Assembly (NCBI RefSeq): GCF_000308475.2
Contig: NZ_BAFT02000032.1
Coordinates: 53,353-117,352 of the forward strand
Source: Nocardia brasiliensis NBRC 14402
GTDB lineage: Bacteria > Actinomycetota > Actinomycetes > Mycobacteriales > Mycobacteriaceae
Length of the DNA: 64,000 nt
Direction of reading: 5' to 3'
Under the pieces are notes generated by a model. The model saw only the letters and a program-made list of their open reading frames with translations, did no database searches and was not told the origin of the DNA. Position numbers and translations under genes: made by a program. Shown here piece after piece: positions 16,748 through 25,472 of this stretch; position 1 is the stretch's first letter, and each line of letters opens with the position of its first letter.

Positions 16748-17635
16748 TCAGATCCCGTGGCTCGGGTTCGCCTGCGAGGGACGCCATTTCAGCAGGCGGC
16801 TCTCCGCGTAGCCGATCGCCCACTCGGCGAGCAGCGCGATGACGGTGATGATGATCATGCCCGCGTAGATACCCGCCGAATCGAAGGTGCCCTGCGCGTT
16901 GCTGATCAGCAGACCCAAACCCTTACTGGCCCCGGCATATTCACCGACCACCGCACCGATCAGCGCGAAACCGAAAGCGGTGTGCAGACTGGACAGGATC
17001 CAGGTGGTCGCGCTGGGCAGCACGATCGCGGTGAGCACCTGCCGTTTGCCCGCGCCGAGGATGCGCGCGTTGTTGATCACGTTGCCGTCCACCTCCCGGG
17101 CGCCGGTGAACGCGTTGAAGAACACCGCGAAGAACACCAGCACGACCACCGTCGCCACCTTCGAGCTCAAGCCGAGACCGAACCAGATGATGAACAGCGA
17201 GGCGAGCACGATCCGCGGAACGGCGTTGAGCCCCTTGATGAACGGCGCGAGCACATCGGCCCAGTAGCGGCTGCGCCCGAGCAGCACGCCGAGCACGACA
17301 CCGGCCACGGTGCCGATCACGAAGCCGAGCACCGCCTCCTGCACGGTGGTGTAGATCTGCAACCAGATCGAGCCGAATTGGGTTCCGTCGGTGAACCATT
17401 CGACCAGCCGCGCCCAGATCAGCGACGGCTTCGAGTAGAAGAACGGGTCGATCCAGAGCGAGGCGGTCAGCTCCCAGGACCCCAGCCACAGGGCCACCAG
17501 CGCCGCGCGCAGTCCCCAGGTGCGGATACCCGCGCGCCGGGCATTGGTGCGCACCCGCGCGAGGATCTGCTCCTCGGACTCGTTCTCCGGGACCGGCGCT
17601 GCGGCGGAACTCTTTTCGAGAATGTCATGCGACAC
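16748..17635 (-). CDS. ABC importer permease, SsuC/TauC/NrtB type
   Basis: The 295-residue product is the membrane subunit of the importer, with six hydrophobic segments and the EAA-like motif GAGKRQVLTAIVLPSATTWI near residue 195, where it docks with the ATPase. The GTG at 17635 has AGGAAGGAG 6 nt upstream and overlaps the ATPase stop by 11 nt. The longer frame upstream overlaps the ATPase gene fully and is rejected. About 45 soluble residues precede the first membrane helix. Confidence 0.88.
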   Translation of the reverse strand: MSHDILEKSSAAAPVPENESEEQILARVRTNARRAGIRTWGLRAALVALWLGSWELTASLWIDPFFYSKPSLIWARLVEWFTDGTQFGSIWLQIYTTVQEAVLGFVIGTVAGVVLGVLLGRSRYWADVLAPFIKGLNAVPRIVLASLFIIWFGLGLSSKVATVVVLVFFAVFFNAFTGAREVDGNVINNARILGAGKRQVLTAIVLPSATTWILSSLHTAFGFALIGAVVGEYAGASKGLGLLISNAQGTFDSAGIYAGMIIITVIALLAEWAIGYAESRLLKWRPSQANPSHGI

Positions 17636-18464
17636 GGGTCGCTCCTTCCTTGACCGCCCCGCCCGCTGCCGTGGCCCCGGCACCACGTGCCGCCTCGACC
17701 TGATCGCGCAGCGTTTCCCAGATCTCCTTGTAGATATCGCGGAACTCCGTGGTGAGCCGCACCTCTTCGACATTGCGCGGACGCTCCAGCGCGACGGTGA
17801 AGTTGCCGCACACCGTCGCCGGGCTCGCCGTCATCACGATCACCCGGTCGGCGAGCACGATGGCCTCTTCGAGGTCGTGGGTGACGAAGATGACGGCGGC
17901 GCCGGTGCCCGCCCACACGCGCAGCAGTTCGTCCTGCATGAGCTGGCGGGTCTGCACGTCGAGCGCGCTGAACGGCTCGTCCATCAACAGGATTTCCGGA
18001 TCGTTGACCAGCGTCTGTGCCAGCGCGACCCGCTTGCGCATACCGCCCGAGAGCTGATGCGGATAGTAGGTCTCGAACCCGGCCAGGCCCACCTTGCGTA
18101 CCCAGACCGAAGCCTGCTCCCGTGCTTCGGTTTTCGACTTGCCGCGCAGCCGCGGGCCCAGGGCGACGTTGTCCAGCACGCTCTTCCACGGCAGCACCGC
18201 GTCCTGCTGGAACATGTAGCCGATGCCGTCGGGGATGCCCCGGACGTCCTTGCCGCGCACCAGGGTCCGGCCCGCCGAGGCCGGTTCCAGACCGGACACC
18301 AGGGACAGGGTGGTGGACTTGCCGCAACCGGTCGGGCCGACCACGGCGACGAATTCGCCGGGCCCGACCTCGAGGTCGAGGTCCTTGACGGCGGTGTGGA
18401 TGCCGCCACCGGTGCCGGGGAAACGCTTGGTCGCGCTCCGCAGCTCGATGAGTGGGTTGGTCAT
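17625..18464 (-). CDS. ABC importer ATPase, SsuB/TauB/NrtD type
   Basis: The 279-residue ATPase has Walker A GPTGCGKST near residue 42, the Q-loop in FQQDAVLPW, signature LSGGMRKR, Walker B ILLMDEPFSALD and the switch His in VTHDLEEA. The C-terminal 40 residues after the core include an Ala/Gly-rich tail. The ATG has AGGAG 9 nt upstream. It is the first gene of the importer operon and is divergent from a two-component system, which may control it. Confidence 0.9.
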   Translation of the reverse strand: MTNPLIELRSATKRFPGTGGGIHTAVKDLDLEVGPGEFVAVVGPTGCGKSTTLSLVSGLEPASAGRTLVRGKDVRGIPDGIGYMFQQDAVLPWKSVLDNVALGPRLRGKSKTEAREQASVWVRKVGLAGFETYYPHQLSGGMRKRVALAQTLVNDPEILLMDEPFSALDVQTRQLMQDELLRVWAGTGAAVIFVTHDLEEAIVLADRVIVMTASPATVCGNFTVALERPRNVEEVRLTTEFRDIYKEIWETLRDQVEAARGAGATAAGGAVKEGATRVA

Positions 18465-18525
18465 GATTTCTAGCTCCTGCGAGTCGAGATAGAGCGAACG
18501 TACGTGGCCCCGGTCACAGGCCGGA

Positions 18526-18541
18526 GCTTGTGCGCACAAGC
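18526..18541. promoter_or_regulatory. perfect 16-bp palindrome in ABC/two-component divergent gap
   Basis: GCTTGTGCGCACAAGC is a perfect palindrome, 62 nt before the ATPase start and 70 nt before the sensor kinase start. It is a candidate binding site for the CitB-type response regulator or another factor acting on both operons. Confidence 0.55.
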
Positions 18542-18610
18542 CGTGCAAAGTGCCGATTCGGAGGTTCTGCGCATTCTGCTCACGCCGGGCGAGTGGTCTA
18601 TGCTGCGGCA

Positions 18611-20299
18611 ATGGCCACTGAGGGCGCGCCGGCCGTGCGATTGAGGACGCAAGTTCTGCTGCTGCAGATCGTGGTGGTCACCCTTACCCTCGGCGTCGCC
18701 TTCGCGGTTTTCGGCTATCTCAGCGATCAGCGGCTGCGCGACGGTTACGGCCAGCGCGCCCTCGCGATCGCGCGCACGGTCGCCGCCGATCCCGTGGTGC
18801 GCCGCGAGGTGGCCCGGTACGCACCGGGCGCCATCGACACCGATCCGGCGCTGCGCCGCGAACTCGCAGACGGGCCGCTGGAGCGCATCGCGGTCGACAC
18901 CACCCAGCGCACCGGCGCGCTGTTCGTGGTGATCACCGACGATGCCGGCATCCGGCTCGCACACCCCGACGCCACCCGGCTCACCGAACACGTCAGCACC
19001 GATCCGTCCGGCGCGCTGGCCGGGCGCGAGGTGATCGCCGAGGAACGCGGCACGCTCGGCGACTCGGTACGCGCGAAAGTCCCCGTGCTCGAATCGGATT
19101 CGGAACAGATCGTGGGCGCGGTGAGCGTCGGGATCGCCACCGACGCGGTGCGCGATCAACTGCTCGACGACCTGCGCACCGCGGGACTGCTGGTCGGCGC
19201 CGCGCTGCTGGTGGGGATCGCCGGATCCATGGTGCTGGCCCGGCGCTGGCGCGGGCTGACGCTCGGGCTCGAACCCGCCGAACTCGCCGAACTCGTGCGC
19301 GGGCAGGCCGCGGTGCTGCACGGCATCGGCCGCGGCGTGCTCGCCGTCGACGCGCGGTGGCGGACCACGTTCGTCAACGACGAGGCGCGCCGGCTGCTCG
19401 GCATCGGCGCGGAAACAGGACGTCCGGTGGCGGAGATCGGGTTGACGCCACGGGTGCTCGAGGTGTTCCGCGGACTCGACGAACAACCCGCGTCGGCCAC
19501 GGTCGGCTCGCACATCGTGGTGGTCGCGGCCCGGCCCGTGCAGCGCGAGGGACGCGACCTCGGCGCGGTACTCACCGTGCGCGACCGCACCGACGTCGAA
19601 GCGCTGACCCGTCAGCTCGACGCCGTCCAATCGATGAGCACCGTGCTGCGCGCCCAGCGCCACGAATTCTCCAACAAGATGCACCTGATCAGCGGGCTGC
19701 TGCACAGCGGACACACCGAAGAGGCGTCGCGCTCGCTGGACGAGATGATCGGCGCCGGGCCGCTCGGCGCCGCAGCACCCGGCATCGACGCCATCCACGA
19801 CGCCTACCTGCAGGCCTTCCTCGCCGCGAAGGCCGCGCATGCCCGCGAGGGCGGCGTCGAACTGGTGCTGGGGCCCAACACCTGGGTGGACGGCACCCTT
19901 GCCGACCCGGTCGACGTCACCACCGTGCTCGGCAACCTGCTCGACAACGCGATCGAAGCCGTGCACGTCTCGGGCAATACCGTGCGGCAGGTGGAAGTAG
20001 AACTGGTTCAGCAGGATTCGACGTTGCACATCGTCGTGGCGGACAGCGGTGACGGTGTCGCGCCGGAGCTGATCGACGTGCTGTTCACCGAGGGCACCTC
20101 GACCCGCGACGGCCGCGACGTCCCCGGCGGACGCGGGGTCGGGCTCGCGCTGATCCGGCAGATCGCCCGCACCCACGGCGGCGATGTGCGTCTGGCCAGT
20201 CCGCGCGGCGGTGCGCCACCGCTGACCGGCGCCGAATTCATCGCTCGCATTCCCGGCGTGCTCGTAGACAGCAAGGTGTCATGGCCCCAACAGATTTGA
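18611..20299 (+). CDS. sensor histidine kinase, CitA/DcuS family
   Basis: The 562-residue membrane kinase has a first helix at residues 11-35, an extracellular PAS-like sensor domain to about 185 with the ATRLTEHVSTDPSGALAG segment, a second helix near 195-215, a cytoplasmic PAS domain, and the kinase core. The phosphoacceptor His351 lies in the family motif RHEFSNKMHLISG. N-box NLLDNAIEAV and G-box GDGVAPELID follow. CitA/DcuS kinases sense citrate, C4-dicarboxylates or related acids. The ATG at 18611 suits the first helix; the frame continues upstream without conserved sequence. The gene overlaps its response regulator by 19 nt. Confidence 0.88.
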   Translation: MATEGAPAVRLRTQVLLLQIVVVTLTLGVAFAVFGYLSDQRLRDGYGQRALAIARTVAADPVVRREVARYAPGAIDTDPALRRELADGPLERIAVDTTQRTGALFVVITDDAGIRLAHPDATRLTEHVSTDPSGALAGREVIAEERGTLGDSVRAKVPVLESDSEQIVGAVSVGIATDAVRDQLLDDLRTAGLLVGAALLVGIAGSMVLARRWRGLTLGLEPAELAELVRGQAAVLHGIGRGVLAVDARWRTTFVNDEARRLLGIGAETGRPVAEIGLTPRVLEVFRGLDEQPASATVGSHIVVVAARPVQREGRDLGAVLTVRDRTDVEALTRQLDAVQSMSTVLRAQRHEFSNKMHLISGLLHSGHTEEASRSLDEMIGAGPLGAAAPGIDAIHDAYLQAFLAAKAAHAREGGVELVLGPNTWVDGTLADPVDVTTVLGNLLDNAIEAVHVSGNTVRQVEVELVQQDSTLHIVVADSGDGVAPELIDVLFTEGTSTRDGRDVPGGRGVGLALIRQIARTHGGDVRLASPRGGAPPLTGAEFIARIPGVLVDSKVSWPQQI

Positions 20300-20952
20300 C
20301 CGTTCTCGTCGTCGACGACGACTTCCGCGTCGCCAACCTGCATGCCGCGATCGTGGACTCCATCGCCGGATTCACCGTCGCGGGCACCGCGAACACCCTG
20401 GCCGCGGCCCGGGTGATCCTGGACGCGGGGCAGGTCGATCTCGCACTCGTCGACGTGTACCTCCCCGACGGCTCCGGGGTCGACTTCGTCCGCGAATTAC
20501 GGTGTGACGCGATGGTTCTGACCGCGTCCACGGACAGCGACACCGTCCGCGCGGCGCTGTCCGCGGGCGCGCTCGCCTACCTCGTCAAGCCCTTCCAGCA
20601 CACCGAGCTCGCGGCCCGGATGGCCGCGTACGCGCGTTACCGGCGCATCCTCTCGGCACCACAGGTGGACAACGCCCGGGTCGACGCGGCCCTGCAGGCC
20701 TTGCGCCCGGCCGCCGCGGCAGCCGCCTCGGCCACCGTCGCCTCTCCCACCAAAGACCTTGTCCTCCAGTCGATCCTGGCCGCGGGCAGCCCGCTCTCCG
20801 CGGGCGAGGTGGCCACCGCGATCGGCATCTCCCGCGCCACCGCCCAGCGCTACCTGGCCACCCTCGTCGGCACCGGCACCCTGCGCATGAGCCTGCGCTA
20901 CGGCAGCACCGGCCGACCCGAACAGGAATACTCCGCGACGAGCCGGAGCTGA
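20281..20952 (+). CDS. response regulator, CitB/DcuR family
   Basis: The 223-residue regulator has a receiver domain with VVDDD at 10-14, phosphoacceptor Asp58 in LALVDVYLPDG and Lys in YLVKPFQ. After an Ala-rich linker the C-terminal helix-turn-helix (SAGEVATAIGISRATAQRYL) matches the CitB output domain. It overlaps the kinase gene by 19 nt, so the two are translationally coupled. The divergent ABC importer is the natural target. Confidence 0.9.
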   Translation: MAPTDLTVLVVDDDFRVANLHAAIVDSIAGFTVAGTANTLAAARVILDAGQVDLALVDVYLPDGSGVDFVRELRCDAMVLTASTDSDTVRAALSAGALAYLVKPFQHTELAARMAAYARYRRILSAPQVDNARVDAALQALRPAAAAAASATVASPTKDLVLQSILAAGSPLSAGEVATAIGISRATAQRYLATLVGTGTLRMSLRYGSTGRPEQEYSATSRS

Positions 20953-20955
20953 GGT

Positions 20956-21528
20956 TCAGTTCGGGAAGCGACGCGCCCAGGATTCGTGCGGGACCTGCGC
21001 GGCGTTGATCACCCCGCTCAACAGTCGGTACCAGCCGGCGATGGTGACGAGTTCGAGCACCTGATCGTCCCGGTAGCGCGCCTGCAGTTCGGCGCACAGG
21101 TCATCGGAAACACTGGCGGTCTCGTGGATTTCGTCGGCCAGGCGCACCAGCGCACGGTCACCGCCGGACCACGCCGGGTCGGTGGGCGCGCTCACCGCCG
21201 TCGCATCGATCTGCGCCGGGGTGAGGCCGACTTCCGGAGCTTGGAGCACCGCGTGCACGCCCCATTCGTACTCCGCGCCCGCCCGTGCGCAGGTCCGCAG
21301 GATGACGATCTCGCGGGCGCGCGGCGGCACGCGGCCATGGCCGAGGATGCCCGCGCCGAGCGGGCGCATCCGGCTGAAGAGTTCGTCGTGCACCGCGAGC
21401 GTACGGAACAGCGCGAGCGGCTCGATCGCCGTCCCCGGCGGCATCCACTTGGTGAGTTGCGCTGCGATATCCGGAGCGTAGGGCGGTTGCAGCGGCGCGA
21501 TGCGCGGCCGGGATTCGATGGTACTCAC
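20956..21528 (-). CDS. carboxymuconolactone decarboxylase family protein
   Basis: The 190-residue product belongs to the CMD/AhpD-like family. The central AREIVILRTCARAGAEYEWGVHAV holds the conserved Glu and His but only one Cys, so it lacks the CxxC of peroxidase members and is more likely a decarboxylase-like or unassigned enzyme. The start is GTG at 21528. It is divergent from an HxlR regulator across 69 nt and ends 3 bp from the convergent response regulator. Confidence 0.8.
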   Translation of the reverse strand: MSTIESRPRIAPLQPPYAPDIAAQLTKWMPPGTAIEPLALFRTLAVHDELFSRMRPLGAGILGHGRVPPRAREIVILRTCARAGAEYEWGVHAVLQAPEVGLTPAQIDATAVSAPTDPAWSGGDRALVRLADEIHETASVSDDLCAELQARYRDDQVLELVTIAGWYRLLSGVINAAQVPHESWARRFPN

Positions 21529-21564
21529 GGCGGATCCTCACGAATGCCAGACGGACGGAGTAAT

Positions 21565-21587
21565 CTTGCTTCGAAAAACAGAGCAAG
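21565..21587. promoter_or_regulatory. inverted repeat between CMD and HxlR genes
   Basis: CTTGCT and AGCAAG flank 11 nt in the divergent gap. Size and place fit an HxlR dimer operator. The right arm also lies just before the HxlR start. Confidence 0.45.
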
Positions 21588-21597
21588 GATGGTGACG

Positions 21598-21942
21598 ATG
21601 GTAGCTTCGGATTCCGAAGCAGACAAGGGTCCGGTGGTTGGACGCCCGGTGCGCGGTTCGCAGTCCGGACGCCCGATCATGGTGCTGCTGGATCTACTCG
21701 GCAGACGCTGGGCGCTGCGGGTGCTGTGGGAACTGCGCGACGGCCGAGCCGTGACGTTTCGCGAAGTGCAGGCCCGCTGCGGCGGCATCTCTGCCAGCGT
21801 GCTCAACGATCGGTTGCGGGAACTACGCGAGGCCCGGGTCGTCACCGCCGAGCCGGACGGTTATCAGCTGAGTCCGGACGGGACGGATCTGCTGGCCGCC
21901 CTCGCGCCGTTGCAAGTGTGGGTGCAGCGTTGGGCGGAATAG
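21598..21942 (+). CDS. HxlR family transcriptional regulator
   Basis: The 114-residue protein is a one-domain winged helix regulator of the HxlR family (LDLLGRRWALRVLWEL, FREVQARCGGISASVLNDRLREL, then the wing). ATG 21598 is preferred over ATG 21589 because AAGG lies 9 nt before the former and directly against the latter. The N-terminal 30 residues are polar. HxlR proteins usually control the divergent neighbour, here the CMD protein, often in response to aldehydes or quinones. Confidence 0.88.
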   Translation: MVASDSEADKGPVVGRPVRGSQSGRPIMVLLDLLGRRWALRVLWELRDGRAVTFREVQARCGGISASVLNDRLRELREARVVTAEPDGYQLSPDGTDLLAALAPLQVWVQRWAE

Positions 21943-21949
21943 GTGGTGG

Positions 21950-22492
21950 CTACCTCGGCGGCGCGCCGATCATGGTGACTTTGCTTCCGTCCCAGCGGAA
22001 TTGGACGTGGGTGACGGTGCCGTCGTCGCACGCGTTGCAGCTGCCGGGTGTGCGGTAGAGCAGGCCGACCGTGTCATCGGTGGTCCGATCGACGTCGAGT
22101 GAGGTGAAACCGTAGGCGCGCGGCGTCGCGGTGCCGAGGTACGCGCCCCTGTGGAACAACAGCGCGTGATTGGGCGAACTGCCGGTGGCGCCCTCGACCG
22201 TGACGATCACCGTCGACAGGGTGGCACACGGGTCGAAGTTCCCTTGGAAACCGCGCGCGTCCGCCGACCACGGCGCCTGCGTGACCGGCTCGACCGGCAG
22301 CGTGGCGAGCGCGGACTGGATCACCTGCGCCGACAGGTCGATGCCGCAGCGGACCGGCGTGGTCGAGGTGGTGGGCACGGCCGAATGTTCGTGCGGCCCG
22401 GCCGCCTCCGGCTGCCGATCGCCCGCACACCCGGCGCAACCGAGCAGGAGCACAGCACAGGCGACGAGCACAGGTCGAGCAATCCGCACCAC
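21950..22492 (-). CDS. LppP/LprE-type lipoprotein
   Basis: The 180-residue product is a secreted lipoprotein. The signal peptide ends in LLLGC near residue 18, followed by a Pro/Thr-rich linker. The mature domain has four further Cys, paired probably as two disulphides, and the segment HALLFHRGAYLGTATP, which is typical of the LppP/LprE lipoprotein family of mycobacteria and nocardiae. Function is unknown. The GTG at 22492 has AAGGA 5 nt upstream; a GTG at 22513 would place that site inside the gene. Confidence 0.78.
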   Translation of the reverse strand: MVRIARPVLVACAVLLLGCAGCAGDRQPEAAGPHEHSAVPTTSTTPVRCGIDLSAQVIQSALATLPVEPVTQAPWSADARGFQGNFDPCATLSTVIVTVEGATGSSPNHALLFHRGAYLGTATPRAYGFTSLDVDRTTDDTVGLLYRTPGSCNACDDGTVTHVQFRWDGSKVTMIGAPPR

Positions 22493-22623
22493 GGAAATCC
22501 TTTTCGGGTCCACCGACGGGTTCGAGCGAGCAGTGCACAGTCTCGCCCATCCGGCCGGCGATGTCGATCACCACGGGCAGGCCGCCCCCGACGGCCGGCC
22601 CGTTACCGCGGCGCGAACCCGCG

Positions 22624-23316
22624 CTAGGCGGTCTTGGCGGTGCTTGCGGCGTTCACCGCCGCGACGTACTCGATGACCCGGTTCAGGTCCGGGTAGAGCC
22701 GGTGCGCGATGCGCCGCGACTCCTCCGTCGGCTGCACCAGATCCGGGACCAGGATGCAGCGCAGGCCGGCCGCGACGGCCGCGCGGATACCGTTGGTCGA
22801 ATCTTCCAGCGCCAGTGTGGTTTCCACGTCACCGTCGAGTGCGGCCATGGCCTTCAGGTAGGGCTCGGGATCGGGCTTGCCCTTGGTCACGTCCTGCCGG
22901 GTCACCACCGCGTCGAAGCGGTCGGCGATGCCCGCGAGTTGCAGGTGATGGTCGGCCCGGTCCCGGGACGAGGAAGTGGCGATCGCCTTCGGAATACCCT
23001 GCGCCTCCAGCGCGTCGAGCAGCGCGAGGGCGCCGGGCTTGGTGGCCAGCCGGCCGCTGTCGACCAGCTGACGCAGGTGCACGTCGTGCAGATCGAAGTA
23101 CTCCTCCAGCGGAAAGCCCCGCCCATAGGCAGCCGCCGCGAGCGTGCGACAGCGATCGGCGGGCACGCCGATCATGCTGCGGCAGAACTCGATCGGCATG
23201 TCGTAGCCGAGTTCCGCGCCCGCGCTCACCAGCGACTCCATCGCCAGGCTCTCCGAATCGATCAGCAGACCGTCCATATCGAAGACGACTGCGCGCACCG
23301 GATTTTCGGCGTTCAC
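22624..23316 (-). CDS. HAD-superfamily sugar phosphatase / beta-phosphoglucomutase-like
   Basis: The 230-residue product has HAD motif I VVFDMDGLLIDSE near residue 10, a helical cap, motif II ATSSS, motif III Lys in GKPDPEPY and motif IV ALEDSTNGIRA. This is the beta-phosphoglucomutase/sugar-phosphatase branch. The GTG start overlaps the stop of the polyol dehydrogenase as GTGA and has GGGAG 6 nt upstream, so the pair is coupled. It may dephosphorylate or isomerise a sugar or polyol phosphate in the same pathway. Confidence 0.85.
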   Translation of the reverse strand: MNAENPVRAVVFDMDGLLIDSESLAMESLVSAGAELGYDMPIEFCRSMIGVPADRCRTLAAAAYGRGFPLEEYFDLHDVHLRQLVDSGRLATKPGALALLDALEAQGIPKAIATSSSRDRADHHLQLAGIADRFDAVVTRQDVTKGKPDPEPYLKAMAALDGDVETTLALEDSTNGIRAAVAAGLRCILVPDLVQPTEESRRIAHRLYPDLNRVIEYVAAVNAASTAKTA

Positions 23317-24869
23317 CTGTTGCTCCCTTCCCATTCCGGCGCGAGCCTGCGCCGTACCGCTGCGTCCACACCGTCGCGCGTGAGGTCGGCCAGGGCGTCA
23401 CCGACCTGACGCTGCACCCGCTGCGCTTCCGGCAGCGTGCCGAAAATATCGGTGCGCTGCAAGAACGCCTGCGCACAGCGATGCGGATCGGCGTCGACCA
23501 GCTCGGTGAGCGAGTCCTCCCGGGGGTCGATCAGCTCCATCACGGCGTCCGGGTGGTGGCTCGCGGTGAACCACCGGATCCAGGCGGCGATCAGCAGGGT
23601 CGCGCCCGGAGTCGGCCGGCCCGCGGCGATATTGTCCCGCAGGGCGTCGACGACCCGCGGGATCATCTTGTCCGAGCCGTTACGGCCGATCCGGGTCATG
23701 TCCTGGGCGATGGCCGGGTTGCGGAAGCGGCGCATCAGGTCGTCCACGGTCCGGCGCAGCTCGGGGCCGGGCAGGGCCAGCGTCGGCCCCTGCTCGTCCA
23801 GCATGAACTGCCTGGCCAGCGCGGCGAGCGCCGGATCGGCCGTCGCCTCGGCGATGGTGCGGTGGCCCGCGACGCCGCCCAGATAGGCGAGCAGCATATG
23901 CGTGCCGTTGAGCAGGCGCAGCTTGGCCAGCTCGTAATCCTTGACGTTGGCGACGAATTGGGCGCCACCGAGCTCCCACTGCGGGCGCTCGCCCTCGAAA
24001 TCCTCGATCGTCCAGGTCATGAACGGCTCGGCGGACACGGGGGCGTGATCGTCGATGCCGCCGAGCCAGTTGCGCGCGATCGCGGCATCGGTGGGCGCGG
24101 TCGGTTGCACGATGCGATCCACCACACTGTTCGGGAACTGGACGTGCCGGGCGATCCACTCGGCCAGGTGATCGTCGCGCAGCAGTGCGAAGTCGATCAC
24201 GGCGCGGCGCAGCGTGCTGCCGTTCGCGCACAGGTTGTCGCAGCTGATCACCACCGGCGGCGTGCTGCCGCGGCGACGCACCAGTTCCAGTCCCTGGGTG
24301 AGCATGCCGATCGGGGTGATCGGCCGGGTCGGGTGCCGCACGTCGTGGCGCACGCCTGGACAGTCGGTCTCCAGCCGCCCGGTGACCGGCGATACGCAGT
24401 AGCCGCTGGCGGTGACGGTCAGGGTGACGATCTTGACCCGCGGATCGGCGATCCGGTTCGGCACGCCGATCAGGTCGGAGGGCGCGTGCACGGTCTCGGT
24501 GAGCGCGCCCACCACCTCCACTCTGGCCTGCCCGTCCTCGTGCAGCAGGGTCGTGTAGAGGTTGTCCTGGGCGCGCAGGGCGTCGACGATCGTCGGCCGG
24601 TTGATCGCCACGGCGGCAATGCCCCAGCGCGAGTCACCGGTCTGGTTCATCGCGTGCTGGGTTGCCAGCGCCTGGTGCGCCCGATGGAACGAGCCGCAGC
24701 CCAGATGCAGGATGCCGGTGGTCAGGCTGCGCGGCGCGAAGCCGGGGCGAGCCACCGTATCGGGCAACCGATGGAGCAGGTCGGCCGACAGTCGCGGGAC
24801 CACATGGCCGGGTACCCGGGTGTTCATTTCGGTTCGGGTTTTCTTCGCCGTAATCAGCGGCACACGCAT
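23313..24869 (-). CDS. mannitol dehydrogenase family polyol dehydrogenase
   Basis: The 518-residue product belongs to the long-chain polyol dehydrogenase family (mannitol 2-dehydrogenase, D-arabinitol 4-dehydrogenase, fructuronate reductase). Visible motifs are LGCGSFHRAHQA near residue 57 for the NAD site and KLRLLNGTHMLLAYLG, which holds the catalytic Lys, Asn and His. The ATG at 24869 has GGAGG 6 nt upstream. The first 30 residues, with several Lys and Arg, precede the family core. It is followed by a coupled HAD phosphatase gene. Specific polyol unknown. Confidence 0.87.
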   Translation of the reverse strand: MRVPLITAKKTRTEMNTRVPGHVVPRLSADLLHRLPDTVARPGFAPRSLTTGILHLGCGSFHRAHQALATQHAMNQTGDSRWGIAAVAINRPTIVDALRAQDNLYTTLLHEDGQARVEVVGALTETVHAPSDLIGVPNRIADPRVKIVTLTVTASGYCVSPVTGRLETDCPGVRHDVRHPTRPITPIGMLTQGLELVRRRGSTPPVVISCDNLCANGSTLRRAVIDFALLRDDHLAEWIARHVQFPNSVVDRIVQPTAPTDAAIARNWLGGIDDHAPVSAEPFMTWTIEDFEGERPQWELGGAQFVANVKDYELAKLRLLNGTHMLLAYLGGVAGHRTIAEATADPALAALARQFMLDEQGPTLALPGPELRRTVDDLMRRFRNPAIAQDMTRIGRNGSDKMIPRVVDALRDNIAAGRPTPGATLLIAAWIRWFTASHHPDAVMELIDPREDSLTELVDADPHRCAQAFLQRTDIFGTLPEAQRVQRQVGDALADLTRDGVDAAVRRRLAPEWEGSNR

Positions 24870-24908
24870 GTGCGGCCTCCGTTGGGTTATACGAGGGGCA
24901 AGCGGCAT

Positions 24909-25472
24909 AACGCCTAATCACCATTGACTCAGCGATATTTCAAACGCTAGATCAGGGTTGCCAGTATTTCGACAGCTAATCCGTGATCCAGCTAACTGAA
25001 GGCATGGCGCAGCAGGTCAACTGCGGTATTGCAAAAATTCCGTAAAGTGCCACTTCAGCGCGGGCGAATCCGCGCACGAATTCGGACATACCCGATTTGC
25101 CGGCAGCAGCGAGTGAAATACGTCACCGGCGAGCAATGGCGATATGTCTGATACGACAGCCTTTAAGTAAGTTCTCAGATTTGCCAAATAATTGCCGAAT
25201 TTTTGGCGGAGAATACAACGGCACGGTCGAATGCACACCGCCGCACGCCACGAAAAAGCGCCCCGACAGGGTTATTTCCAGATGGAAGCGACCACCTGCC
25301 GGGGCGGCACACGAGAGACCGGTCACAGCGTCGTCGTGGGCAGAAACCGAGTTTGCTTCGGCGTTGCCGCTATGCCGTGGCTCGTAGCCGTCCAGCCGAC
25401 CGAGGATCGGCCGCACTGCGCGCCGCCGGGCATGATCCGAGATCCGTGGCGGACCGACTAGCGTTCAAGACT
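24909..25472. other. 560-nt AT-richer intergenic region, no supported gene
   Basis: This gap between divergent genes is clearly richer in A/T than its surroundings from about 24909 to 25230. Short frames exist on both strands but none has a ribosome site with a family-like product. GCTAGATCA (near 24946) and TGATCCAGC (near 24983) form an imperfect inverted repeat upstream of the polyol dehydrogenase, a possible operator. The rest may be promoter DNA or a gene remnant. Confidence 0.45.

Noticed and set aside
25017..25416. Small open frames in the AT-richer gap
   Set aside because: None has a ribosome site plus a family-like or membrane or secreted pattern; kept only as a possibility.
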